A stretch of DNA of 64,000 nt, taken from contig NZ_JACAVQ010000001.1 in assembly GCF_015354615.1 (NCBI RefSeq), positions 372,001-436,000 of the forward strand, in the 5' to 3' direction. A program made the translations under genes and the position numbers. Of the stretch, positions 1-8,828 are shown piece by piece. Origin of the DNA: Aliidiomarina indica. Lineage in GTDB: Bacteria; Pseudomonadota; Gammaproteobacteria; Enterobacterales; Alteromonadaceae. The notes beneath the pieces are model-generated. The model was not told the origin of the DNA. It made no database searches and saw nothing but the letters and a program-made list of their open reading frames with translations. Position 1 is the stretch's first letter. The number at the start of each line of letters is the position of its first letter.

Positions 1-738
1 ACTTATACCAATGATGGATTTACCGCCCAGGTGCAGTTAACCAGCCTAATCGAGCTTGAAGTTGCTGTTCGTTTTGAGGATGCAATCGGGGTATCGGCGG
101 AAAATTTCGATTTGAATTTCCAACTGGTGTCGCCATTAAATACGGGTGTTGTGAATCGGTTACCTGGAACTCTGGTGACGCTGCCTACCGATTTTCCAGT
201 ACTTATTTCAATACAGCCGAAGACAGACCGTGGCTTTAGCTTTGCTGGCGTTGCTGAAATTGAAGTGTACACCAAGAATCTTCACTATGTTCCCGGTTCG
301 CCACTACGCTTATTCCACAGTTCAAATGGTGAGCAGTTTAAAGATATTACAGTCACTACAGGGGCGGGCAGTTATCGGGCGCGCGGTAACATGGGCACCT
401 TTTCTGACTTCTTGATTGTTGCAGATTTGCGTTCACCAACCGCTGTTATTTCTCAGAAAGTGAGTACGTTGGCAGATTACCTGCAAGCGCAGTCAACCAC
501 GATTGATTCACCCACATACAATTTACTTGCTGCCGCCATGTCGACCCTTCAGTCGCAAGTGAGCAACGGTAATTACGCCGGTGCCCAAAGTACGGTCAAT
601 AGCTTTATATCCATTCTAGAAACCGCCGATGGTGCCGCCATGCCTTCGATTTGGCGTTCATCGCGCGATCTAGAAAATGTGTCTGGTACATTACTGGCAC
701 AAGCGCGATCCCTGCGCTACAGCTTGCGTATTCTTTAA
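1..738 (+). CDS. C-terminal part of an unrecognised, probably exported protein
   Basis: The reading frame is open from the first base, so the start lies outside the window; about 245 codons are visible. I do not recognise the family. The first ~140 visible residues look beta-rich, with alternating hydrophobic and polar stretches, as in an extracellular or periplasmic beta-sandwich. The last ~100 residues look helical (ADYLQAQSTTIDSPTYNLL and onward) and end in Leu/Arg. There is no cysteine. The stop is 14 bases before the FHA gene, so it is probably the first visible gene of the signalling operon and could be a surface or periplasmic component of that system. That role is inferred from position only. 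Confidence 0.6.
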   Translation, partial: TYTNDGFTAQVQLTSLIELEVAVRFEDAIGVSAENFDLNFQLVSPLNTGVVNRLPGTLVTLPTDFPVLISIQPKTDRGFSFAGVAEIEVYTKNLHYVPGSPLRLFHSSNGEQFKDITVTTGAGSYRARGNMGTFSDFLIVADLRSPTAVISQKVSTLADYLQAQSTTIDSPTYNLLAAAMSTLQSQVSNGNYAGAQSTVNSFISILETADGAAMPSIWRSSRDLENVSGTLLAQARSLRYSLRIL

Positions 739-752
739 CCGAGGTCTTTCAA

Positions 753-1592
753 ATGCCGCTGCGTTTACACATGAACCTTACCGACCAACCGAGTCAGGTT
801 GCCCTTCTGCTAGAAGGGCGGCCTTATGTCGTAGGACGGGGCTCAGCGGCAGATATTCGGTTAAACCACCCCGCGGTATCGCGAATTCACGCAAAGTTTC
901 ACTACCGCGAAGGTGCTTGGCAAGTTCAGGATTTAAATAGCAGCAGTGGTTGTTATGTTAATCAAAAACGCGTAGCGCAATGGCACCTCAACACAGAACC
1001 CATGATCTTCCGTATGGGGCAGGTAAACTGTGTGGCAGAGTGGGTGCCTTATCGCGATGCGGTGATGAGCGAAAGCCACGCGAGCTGGCAATTAAAGCAG
1101 GTGCAGAACAGCACACCTGAATTAATGCAGCCCATGGATTTGGAAACCTTTGCTAATTTTGCGACCGAAATATTACAAAACTTATTTCCTCGAGAGCGTG
1201 CCGCACTCCTAATACTTAATGAGCAAGGTGAGCTCACTCAAGCCTGTGGGAACCCAGACTGGGTAAATAGCCATGATTTTGCTGGTAGCCGTACGGCCAT
1301 TTCCCGAGCGGTGCAAACGCAGCAGCCGGTGGCTCTAGCCAACATTCAAGACGATAGCGTTCTTAGCGCTGCTGATAGCGTCGTGCAGCAAGGGATCAAT
1401 TCCTTAATTTGTGTACCTGTCACCTTTAATCGGCACATTTATGCAGTGTTATATGCCGATAGCACCGAAGTATCCCGTCCATTCACAGAAATAGACCTTC
1501 GCGTGATCACCTCCTATGCGCGCCAGTTGGGTATCGTTTTTGGATTACGCGAGATTGATCAAGAACTTGCTAATTCGTCGTTACCGCTATAG
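753..1592 (+). CDS. FHA and GAF domain protein
   Basis: A 279-residue protein. Residues ~15-100 form an FHA domain, which binds phosphothreonine peptides. The key residues are visible: Gly-Arg at 28-29, Ser-Arg-x-x-His-style SRIH at 43-46, and Asn at 62 and 70. Residues ~130-265 resemble a GAF domain (ERAALLIL, LICVPVTF, IYAVLYAD), a small-ligand or redox/light sensor fold. I see no signal peptide or membrane segment, so it should be cytoplasmic. The ATG at 753 has GAGGT 8 bases upstream; an in-frame open stretch continues to 651 but would overlap the previous gene. The Ser/Thr kinase follows about 100 bases downstream, and an FHA protein is the expected reader of such a kinase. The GAF ligand is unknown. 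Confidence 0.85.
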   Translation: MPLRLHMNLTDQPSQVALLLEGRPYVVGRGSAADIRLNHPAVSRIHAKFHYREGAWQVQDLNSSSGCYVNQKRVAQWHLNTEPMIFRMGQVNCVAEWVPYRDAVMSESHASWQLKQVQNSTPELMQPMDLETFANFATEILQNLFPRERAALLILNEQGELTQACGNPDWVNSHDFAGSRTAISRAVQTQQPVALANIQDDSVLSAADSVVQQGINSLICVPVTFNRHIYAVLYADSTEVSRPFTEIDLRVITSYARQLGIVFGLREIDQELANSSLPL

Positions 1593-1691
1593 TGTAAAGA
1601 TTACATAGGAGGCTGTTTTCGGTTACCTATAAAACCCCCTCGATGTCCGTACAATGAGAATAATCCTTATGCATGAGAGGTAGGAGCTAAG

Positions 1692-4600
1692 GTGGATGTT
1701 TCGAACCCACAAGACGGGAATCAGGATGACGTTCGCACCACGGTAATTACCGACACAGGGATCACGGCGGGTACGCGCTTAGCGCAACGTTTTGTCATTG
1801 GGGAAGCACTCGGACAAGGCGGGCAAGCTCAGGTTTATCGAGCTCACGATGAGGTGACTGACAAAACAGTTGCTATCAAAGTATTAGCGCGCCGTTCTGA
1901 ACTGTCTGAAGCCGCAATACAACGATTGCGCGACGAACTTCTCGTTGCGCGTCAAATTTCTGATCCACACATCATTCGCGTTCATGAATTTTATCGTGAC
2001 GACGCTTATGTTTTTTACACCATGGACTGCATTGAAGGCACGACGCTTTCTAAACGCCTTCAGGAATCATGCACGCTGCATCTTGCAGATCGCTGGATTC
2101 GGCAATTGATCCAAGGTATTCGAGCCTGTCATCGGGGCCAATTGATTCACGGTGACATAAAGCCTGCCAATCTGTTGATCAATGAGAAACAAGAGTTAAT
2201 TGTTGCCGATTTTGGCATTAGTGCACCGACCGATTCTGCATCGACTGCGTTCAGTGGTACTGAGGGCTATCGCGCACCGGAATTGGACGCGGGTGAAGGG
2301 GCGACCCAAGCCATCGATATTTACGCCCTTGGCAAAGTGATAGAGCGCATCGTGAGCGCCGTGCCGGGCCGGGATTTACGAACCTTGCTGTGGCGCAAGC
2401 GCTGGCGGCAATTAGTACAAAAAATGCTGCACCCGAACCCAAATGTTCGCATTTCAATGTCAGCCTTGCAGCAATTAACTGAATCGCAGCCTATACGCCC
2501 CTCGGTTTTGTTGGCTGGATTTATTGTGATGATGCTCACCCTTACCGCTATTTATCATGTCTATCGCGATACATCAGATATAACGCCAGAAGCCTTTGTT
2601 GATGATGCCGCTGTTCCGACACGACTTGCATTTGTGAAACCTCGGGGCGTTGCGGAGACAGATCGGATTGTGCAAATGCTAACCCTGAGTTTTACCGCAG
2701 AACCTGGGTTCTCTGTGATTGCTCCGGAACGTGTTGATGACCTTTTGCGTCAGTTAGGGCTAAATCCCTTCCAGCAAGAGCGCGATCGGCAGCGTTTGGC
2801 GAATCTGTTGAATGTGTCAACCTTGGTATTTCTTGAAGCACCATCCGATGGCGATGCACCACCGCAGTATCTGCAAGTTTATGTAAGCCATTTTCCTGAA
2901 AACCGAGTGTTTGGGGTGGACGCCTTTACCCTTGAGCATGGTTCGTTGACAGCATTTCAACAGGTTCGAGGGCATCTGGAGGAACAGTTAGGTCGACGCT
3001 TCGACGCTGTAACTCGTGATGATCTTTCGGCGGAACTGACGCAAGCTCTGCTGCGCATTCAGCATGCTGATGATGAGCAAGAAATCCACACACTTGTTGC
3101 CGAATATGAGGCACAGTTTGAGCAGGCGCCCGGGTTTTGGTTTGCCTTGGCCGAATGGGCTTACTTTAACGAAGATGATGCCGCTGTTCGTCGCTATTTG
3201 ATGCAGTTATTTGCGATACCTCAACAGGAGGATATCAGCTATTGGGTACTGCAAGGTCGAGTGCTAGAAGCGGATCTCGACGGTGATCTTGAGTCGGCAG
3301 CAATCGCGCTAGACCAGCTTTTGCGAGGTTTCCCGGAACGGCCCGATTTACTTGAGCGCCGCGCCCATATTGCACAGCAACTCGACGATATCACTCTTGC
3401 CGAGCAGTTACTGGAACGGGCGTTGGAAATCGATCCTAATTCCGGCTATCGCTGGTTTGAACTTGGGCGTTTGCGTATCAATCAAGGGGATATCCAAAGT
3501 GCCATTCATCACGAATTAGCGCAGGGGTTAGTTCGCTTTCGTCAGCAGGAAGATCTATTCGGCCAGGGGATGATTCTCAATGCCTTTGGTGTCGCCTACT
3601 TGCGCTTGGGTAACCTTGACAGTTCGCGTCGCTATTTTGAAGAAGCATTGGTTATGCGAGAGCGCAGCAATGACTTAGCAGGGCAAGCAGTGACACTGGG
3701 TAATCTGGCGAACGTTTTGTCGATTATGCAGGAATACGCGGAAGCAGATATGCAGTTAAGTCGTGCTGCCGATATCTTTGCGACCATGAATGACCACCGC
3801 GGAATCGCACAAGTAATGAATGATCGCGGTTATGTTGCTGAGGAGCAGGGATTGTACGAAGATGCAGTGCGTTATTTTCGTGATGCGCTCGATTTGCGGA
3901 TGCGCTACGGAAGCACCAGTGAGCAGGCCGAGAGCATTAGTAATGTTGCTTTTGTCTACTTTTTGTCAGGCGATTTTAGTCAAGCGGATATCTTTTTACG
4001 TCAGGCCTACACCCTTTTTGAACGCATTGGGCACCAAAGCGGTATGTTGCGTACCGAATTGCAGTTAGCAAATTTGCATTTGCATCGGGGTGAGTACCAA
4101 ATGGCAACCCGTATTCTTGCCCGCGTTGGTGCCAATATTGATGATAATCGCCCGATTGAACAGGCATTTCTGAATTATGTTCTTAGTCATCGTAACTTTG
4201 GACTCGGTCGTGTTGACGTGGCCCGTGACAATATAGCGCTCGCCATTGAGCAAGCCAGCGCAATTCAAGATTATCGGGCGATGATTGAAAATTCGTTATG
4301 GCAATTTGAAATGTGTTTCTGGCTTGCGAATCTGGACTGTTTGCAACGTCATCATGTGTCGTTAACGGATCAGCAAGATGGCTTTACTCAAGAGCAAGCG
4401 GCTGTATTCGCTTGGTTAGACTGGAGTTATCAGTTCATGCTAGCGGGGCGTGAGAGCACCGTAGGCCTTCAGACGCTTATACAGGAGCTAGAACAGGTCA
4501 ATTTACCGCTGCACACAGAGCTGAAAATCCGCTTATCCTTGTGGGAGTTTGTGCCTGATGTATTCGATAGCTTGCAAAAGCAACAGTTACGGGCCCGGGT

Positions 4601-4856
4601 ACGATCGTCCTATTACAAAGAGTCACTACACATCCAGTATTTGCTTATCAGAGACGGAATGGAAAGCTCCGAGCTGTTGGCGTCACTCATTTCACGGCAT
4701 CCCGAACATTGGCGCAATCACTTGTTTGTGACATTATCAGGAGCATCACCTGATGAGATAGCTGATATGCAGCAGGCGTGGTTTGAAGTACTTTCGCCTG
4801 AGCAGGCCGAGCGTTATCGTTGCTGGTTTTTAATGGAGTGTGAGCGTGAGCAATAA
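1692..4856 (+). CDS. Membrane eukaryotic-type Ser/Thr protein kinase with C-terminal TPR region
   Basis: A 1054-residue protein. Residues ~33-265 are a protein kinase domain: Gly-rich loop GEALGQGGQ (37-45), AIK with catalytic Lys63, HGDIKPAN at 153-160 (Asp155, Asn160), DFG at 173-175 and APE at 195-197. All catalytic residues are present; HGD replaces HRD. A single membrane helix at ~271-291 follows a basic stretch (WRKRWRQ), so the remaining ~760 residues should face the periplasm. After a region resembling a short alpha/beta domain (~305-420), TPR-like helix pairs run from ~530 to ~850 (for example the motif around LLERALEIDPNSGYRWFELG). The start is GTG with AGGAG five bases upstream. 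The 3' end overlaps the histidine kinase gene, so the two are probably translationally coupled. A periplasmic or membrane-stress input is likely but unproven. Confidence 0.88.
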   Translation: MDVSNPQDGNQDDVRTTVITDTGITAGTRLAQRFVIGEALGQGGQAQVYRAHDEVTDKTVAIKVLARRSELSEAAIQRLRDELLVARQISDPHIIRVHEFYRDDAYVFYTMDCIEGTTLSKRLQESCTLHLADRWIRQLIQGIRACHRGQLIHGDIKPANLLINEKQELIVADFGISAPTDSASTAFSGTEGYRAPELDAGEGATQAIDIYALGKVIERIVSAVPGRDLRTLLWRKRWRQLVQKMLHPNPNVRISMSALQQLTESQPIRPSVLLAGFIVMMLTLTAIYHVYRDTSDITPEAFVDDAAVPTRLAFVKPRGVAETDRIVQMLTLSFTAEPGFSVIAPERVDDLLRQLGLNPFQQERDRQRLANLLNVSTLVFLEAPSDGDAPPQYLQVYVSHFPENRVFGVDAFTLEHGSLTAFQQVRGHLEEQLGRRFDAVTRDDLSAELTQALLRIQHADDEQEIHTLVAEYEAQFEQAPGFWFALAEWAYFNEDDAAVRRYLMQLFAIPQQEDISYWVLQGRVLEADLDGDLESAAIALDQLLRGFPERPDLLERRAHIAQQLDDITLAEQLLERALEIDPNSGYRWFELGRLRINQGDIQSAIHHELAQGLVRFRQQEDLFGQGMILNAFGVAYLRLGNLDSSRRYFEEALVMRERSNDLAGQAVTLGNLANVLSIMQEYAEADMQLSRAADIFATMNDHRGIAQVMNDRGYVAEEQGLYEDAVRYFRDALDLRMRYGSTSEQAESISNVAFVYFLSGDFSQADIFLRQAYTLFERIGHQSGMLRTELQLANLHLHRGEYQMATRILARVGANIDDNRPIEQAFLNYVLSHRNFGLGRVDVARDNIALAIEQASAIQDYRAMIENSLWQFEMCFWLANLDCLQRHHVSLTDQQDGFTQEQAAVFAWLDWSYQFMLAGRESTVGLQTLIQELEQVNLPLHTELKIRLSLWEFVPDVFDSLQKQQLRARVRSSYYKESLHIQYLLIRDGMESSELLASLISRHPEHWRNHLFVTLSGASPDEIADMQQAWFEVLSPEQAERYRCWFLMECEREQ

Positions 4857-5526
4857 GCTCGAATCCCTTTGGCAAGTTCAACAACAATTACGTTCGCTCC
4901 TTATGCAAGAGCAGAGGGAGCTTCGTGATCTCGCCAAACGCGTTTGGAGTCAGCAAGAATTAGAGCGCAATCAACTCGCGCGCGATCTTCATGATGGCGT
5001 TGGCCAATCGTTGGCAATTTTATCTCGGCGTTTAAAACTTCGTCGTGACGATTCTGAAGATGACGAAAACTTATATCAACTCGCCAATAATGCGATGGAG
5101 GATATACGCACGCTAGCGCGACTCATGCGTCCAACTGTACTGGATGATCTCGGTTTGCATGCAGCGCTTAAGTGGCTCGCACGTACCATGTTTGAGCAGG
5201 AAGGTATTCGTTTTGAAATTGATGTAGACGTGCCCGAGCAATTGCCTACTGATTTGAACATTATGGTGTTTCGTATTGCCCAAGAGGCGTTTACCAACAC
5301 CTTGAAGCATGCACAAGCGTCGGAAGTACGCGTATTCGCCTGTCGCAATGGTCAAGCATTTCGCATGGACATTATCGATGATGGCAAAGGGTTTGTGTAT
5401 GACGCGGTGGAGAAAGGGGTTGGGTTGAGCAGCATGTTCGACCGAGCAGCGGCGTTTGATGCCACCCTTGAGTTACAAACGCGACCAGAGAATGGCACAC
5501 AAATTACGCTGCAGGTGCGTTTATGA
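4846..5526 (+). CDS. Sensorless NarL-type histidine kinase
   Basis: A 226-residue histidine kinase of the HisKA_3/HATPase_c (NarL/DegS) type. The phosphoacceptor is His49 in LARDLHDGVGQSL. An LRP turn follows, then the N-box QEAFTNTLKHAQA, the G1 box DDGKGF and the G2 box GVGLSSM. There is no transmembrane segment and no PAS, GAF or HAMP domain; only a ~40-residue helical, possibly coiled-coil stretch precedes the H-box. It therefore needs a signal from another protein. It overlaps the end of the Ser/Thr kinase gene and overlaps the response regulator by four bases (ATGA). I chose the GTG at 4846 because GGAG lies seven bases upstream; a GTG at 4840 is the alternative but sits too close to that site. 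Confidence 0.88.
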   Translation: MSNKLESLWQVQQQLRSLLMQEQRELRDLAKRVWSQQELERNQLARDLHDGVGQSLAILSRRLKLRRDDSEDDENLYQLANNAMEDIRTLARLMRPTVLDDLGLHAALKWLARTMFEQEGIRFEIDVDVPEQLPTDLNIMVFRIAQEAFTNTLKHAQASEVRVFACRNGQAFRMDIIDDGKGFVYDAVEKGVGLSSMFDRAAAFDATLELQTRPENGTQITLQVRL

Positions 5527-6152
5527 GTACACCGATTACCTTAGTGATCGCCGATGATCATACGTTGATGCGACAAGGTGTTGTCAGAATGCTTGACGTG
5601 TATGACGACATTCAGGTGTTGGCAGAATGCGAGGATGGTGCCGCCCTCACGAATGCCGTGTTGCGGCATAAACCTGATGTGATTCTTATGGATATCGCGA
5701 TGCCACGGATGAATGGGCTAGTGGCTATTGAAAAAATCCTGCTGCAGCGCCCAGAAGCGAAAGTATTAGTGTTAACCATGCATAATGAACTGGAGTACAT
5801 GGAAGCTTTTTATCACTCGGGTGCGGCAGGCTATTTATTAAAAGATGCCACGGGCGAGGAACTATACCAAGCGATTTGCGCTGTTTACGCTGGCAAAAGA
5901 GTGTTTCCTGAGGTGCTTCAAGACGCCTTGAAGCAGGGCAGTGTGGTGCCGAGTTTGGACCATCTAACGCGTCGAGAACGTGAAGTGTTTCACTTGGTTG
6001 TGCAGGGCCATCCCACCAAAGAAATTGGTCGATTATTAAATATGGCAACCAAGACTGCTGAACACCATCGGGGCAAGGTATTGCAAAAATTCAATGTGAC
6101 CAGTACGGCTGAACTGATTCGCATTGCAGTGAAAATGAATATATATCAGTAA
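5523..6152 (+). CDS. NarL/FixJ-family response regulator
   Basis: A 209-residue two-component response regulator. The receiver domain (~5-120) has the acidic pair Asp11/Asp12, phosphoacceptor Asp57 in ILMDIAMPRMNG, Thr85 and Lys107. A LuxR-type helix-turn-helix follows (~145-205: LTRREREVFHLV, then the recognition region around MATKTAEHHRGKVLQKF). It starts within the stop of the histidine kinase (ATGA), so the two form a dedicated pair. Its likely first target is the protease gene 125 bases downstream, whose upstream region carries a short inverted repeat; that target is an inference. Confidence 0.93.
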   Translation: MSTPITLVIADDHTLMRQGVVRMLDVYDDIQVLAECEDGAALTNAVLRHKPDVILMDIAMPRMNGLVAIEKILLQRPEAKVLVLTMHNELEYMEAFYHSGAAGYLLKDATGEELYQAICAVYAGKRVFPEVLQDALKQGSVVPSLDHLTRREREVFHLVVQGHPTKEIGRLLNMATKTAEHHRGKVLQKFNVTSTAELIRIAVKMNIYQ

Positions 6153-6169
6153 TTTACAATATTTAGCCG

Positions 6170-6219
6170 GGTTCTCTAACTGAACCGTTGATAAAGTTCG
6201 GGGATTTCCCTGATATAAA
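6170..6219 (+). promoter_or_regulatory. Candidate promoter/operator of the secreted protease
   Basis: The 125-base gap between the response regulator and the protease holds an inverted repeat, GGTTC-N7-GAACC (6170-6186), and an extended -10-like TGATATAAA (6211-6219). No good -35 lies at the normal distance, which fits a promoter that needs an activator. Position alone suggests control by the upstream LuxR-type regulator. Confidence 0.35.
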
Positions 6220-6277
6220 GCCATCGCCAACCATGTAAATGTGTCCTTGTTAAATTCGTGTTACAGAGGACACACAT

Positions 6278-8731
6278 ATGAAACGCACTATCTCAACATC
6301 ATTTAAACTCGCATCAGTAGCAGCAGCGACGCTGTTTGCTGTGAGCGCTCATGCAACCACTATTGGTCCACAACTCCAATCTATTTTAGATGCGGATCAA
6401 TTGACCGGCACAGTGGAACTTGTGGTGAGCTTTGAAGGCGATGGACCGCTAACACGTGATCAAATGCTTGCACTGGAAAACTTGGGTGTTACTGGCACTA
6501 CGTTCCAGCAATTGCCGATCGCTGGCGTTGTGGCGAGCCTGCCGCAGATTCATGCCATTACAGCGTTACCCGACGTCCGTTCGGTGTACTTAAACCAGCA
6601 AATGAGCTACGAAAACGCCGAAGAAACGGAGTTAACTGGCGTCAATCGAGTACGCACAGACCGTGACTTGCGGGTGAACGGTTTCCCCGTAACAGGCCGT
6701 GGCGTCGGTGTTGTGGTAAATGACTCAGGCATCGATGGCTTGCATCGTGACGTAGAATATCCAACACGCACAATTCAGAACGTGGCGGCGGCAATTAACT
6801 TAAATAGCTTTTCGCCATTACTGCCCATCACATATCAAGAAAACCTCACCACTACAGACCAACTTGGCGGTCATGGAACTCATGTCGCAGCCACAGTAGG
6901 TGGTGATGGGGTAATGTCAGGCGGCCTATATGAAGGGGTTGCTCCTGGCGCCAATCTTATTGGCTACGGCTCAGGTGCAGCACTGTTCCTCCTTGATACG
7001 CTAGGTGGTTTTGATTACGCCTTAGCCAATCAAACTCGTTATGATATTCGCGTTATAACCAATTCGTTTGGTTCGACCGGTGATACGGGTACTGATTTTG
7101 ATCCTAATCACCCAACCAATATTGCCACCAAGAAGCTAGCCGACCGCGGCGTTATCGTGGTGTTCTCCGCGGGTAACTCAGGATCAGGCGCAGGTACCAT
7201 TACCGGTAACTTTAAAAAAGCGCCTTGGGTGATCACGGTAGCTGCGGGGGATGCGGATGGTAATCTAGCATCGTTCTCAAGCCGTGGTGAACGGAATCGC
7301 GGTGGTGATGTAACAATTCAAGGCGAGACATTCCGTTGGGATGACCGTCCGACCATCACAGCACCGGGTGTTGGCGTTATTTCTGCACGTGTGCAATCAG
7401 ATCCCCTAGGTGGTTTGGGCGCAACATCAGATGCAGAGCGCATTGAAGTTGGTCATCTGCCTTACTACACGGCGAAAAGCGGAACCTCAATGGCAGCACC
7501 ACATGCAGCGGGTATCGTTGCCCTAATGCTTGAGGTGAACCCGTCTTTAGAATGGCGTGAAGTGAAAGCGATACTTCAGCATACCGCCACCAACATGCCA
7601 GGCCGCGAAGATTGGGAAGTCGGTGCGGGCTACGTGAACGCTTATGAAGCGGTAAAAATGGCGGCGAGTTTAGCGGTTGACCCCAGTGGTTTGAACAACT
7701 TAGACCGTGATTTTAATGCTTCGGCAAGTATTGAAGTGGGTAATGAAGAAACCATTACTGCATTTTTCTCTCCGGTTGGAGAACCAGAGCGCTATAGCTT
7801 TAACGTAGATAATGACATTACGCTCGTGTCTGCAAGCGCCAACGTTGCCGAGAATACGGTTGCCATCGTGCTGACCGATCCAAATGGTAATCGTTATGGC
7901 TCTGGTGTGTCTTTGCCAGTGTTGGGGCAAAATATTGCCGCGACTGCGCCAGGCGTAGCCGGTGAATGGACACTTGAAGTTCGCGGTGTCGGGGGCCTCT
8001 CCGGTGTCGCACTGGATCCGCTAGGCGTCACTAACGGCTATGGTGTTCCAGGGGATATCAACGTACGTGTTGTTCAGGAGCGTGCAGGTGCATTCTCAGG
8101 TCTGAATGATATTCACGGCCATCCAGCCCAAGGATTTATTGAGTATGCAGTACAGAACCGCTTGGTTGATAGTATGGGTAATAACTTCAATCCAGATCGC
8201 GAATTGCGTCGTCTCGAGCTAGCGGACTTTCAAGTGATGGGTGGTGGTATCCGCCAGTTCCTTCCGCTATCGCCCCGTTTTAGTGATGTTAGTGGCTTCT
8301 CAGCACTATTAGCTGAGGCAACTACGGCCCGAGGTGCAGCACTGAAAGACCGTGCTCAATTTGAGCCTGGCGTTATTCTTACTCAGGGTGACAAGTTCAA
8401 TCCTAATGGACGGGTGACTAAAGCCGAATTAGCTTATACCTTGGTGCAATCCTTAGGTTTGGGCGCCGAAGTAGCGGGCTTTGACGGCGATGTTGTGGCT
8501 TATTTCAATGGCGAGCCGGTTCCTGTTACTGACGCGGGTCAAATTCCAGCGGCGTTACGCGGCTATGTTCAGGCGTCTATTGAAGCAGGCTTGCTGCCAG
8601 TTCGCTTCCATATCCAGCAAGGCTTGCTCGACTTAGAACCAACCATTACGGCAACGTTCGAGCCAGGCAAACGTACTACCCGTGCCGACTATGCTGTCGC
8701 AGCGACCCGTTTGCATAAAGCGTTCTATTAA
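6278..8731 (+). CDS. Secreted subtilisin-like (S8) serine protease with C-terminal SLH-like repeats
   Basis: An 817-residue exported protease. A Sec signal peptide (MKRTISTSFK basic start, hydrophobic core) ends near AHA at residues 24-26. A propeptide-like segment follows to ~115. The peptidase S8 domain carries the full triad: Asp149 (NDSGIDG), His199 (GGHGTHVA) and Ser404 (SGTSMAAPHA), plus oxyanion Asn300 (SAGN). After a beta-rich middle region (~470-600), residues ~605-817 contain about three SLH-like repeats (DIHGHPAQGFIEYAVQNRLV; RVTKAELAYTLVQSLGL; AALRGYVQASIEAGLLP with RTTRADYAVAATRL). These would anchor the enzyme to the cell surface. The start has AGAGGA eight bases upstream and a strong terminator follows. 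It is probably the output gene of the upstream signalling cluster. The substrate is unknown. Confidence 0.93.
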   Translation: MKRTISTSFKLASVAAATLFAVSAHATTIGPQLQSILDADQLTGTVELVVSFEGDGPLTRDQMLALENLGVTGTTFQQLPIAGVVASLPQIHAITALPDVRSVYLNQQMSYENAEETELTGVNRVRTDRDLRVNGFPVTGRGVGVVVNDSGIDGLHRDVEYPTRTIQNVAAAINLNSFSPLLPITYQENLTTTDQLGGHGTHVAATVGGDGVMSGGLYEGVAPGANLIGYGSGAALFLLDTLGGFDYALANQTRYDIRVITNSFGSTGDTGTDFDPNHPTNIATKKLADRGVIVVFSAGNSGSGAGTITGNFKKAPWVITVAAGDADGNLASFSSRGERNRGGDVTIQGETFRWDDRPTITAPGVGVISARVQSDPLGGLGATSDAERIEVGHLPYYTAKSGTSMAAPHAAGIVALMLEVNPSLEWREVKAILQHTATNMPGREDWEVGAGYVNAYEAVKMAASLAVDPSGLNNLDRDFNASASIEVGNEETITAFFSPVGEPERYSFNVDNDITLVSASANVAENTVAIVLTDPNGNRYGSGVSLPVLGQNIAATAPGVAGEWTLEVRGVGGLSGVALDPLGVTNGYGVPGDINVRVVQERAGAFSGLNDIHGHPAQGFIEYAVQNRLVDSMGNNFNPDRELRRLELADFQVMGGGIRQFLPLSPRFSDVSGFSALLAEATTARGAALKDRAQFEPGVILTQGDKFNPNGRVTKAELAYTLVQSLGLGAEVAGFDGDVVAYFNGEPVPVTDAGQIPAALRGYVQASIEAGLLPVRFHIQQGLLDLEPTITATFEPGKRTTRADYAVAATRLHKAFY

Positions 8732-8763
8732 GTTTCCAACCCCTGTATCCTCAGGAGTGTATT

Positions 8764-8792
8764 GCCAGCTTCCCCGGAAGCTGGCTTTTTTT
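8764..8792 (+). terminator. Rho-independent terminator after the protease gene
   Basis: A perfect 10-bp stem, GCCAGCTTCC paired with GGAAGCTGGC, around a very tight CC centre, followed by seven T. It lies about 30 bases after the protease stop and separates the protease from pheS. Confidence 0.92.
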
Positions 8793-8828
8793 GTTTAAAA
8801 TCCAATCACTCATCGATATATATGGGCC

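Noticed and set aside
1692-2480. The kinase might be a pseudokinase because HGD replaces HRD
   Set aside because: Lys63, Asp155, Asn160, DFG and APE are all present, and HGD loops occur in active bacterial Ser/Thr kinases.
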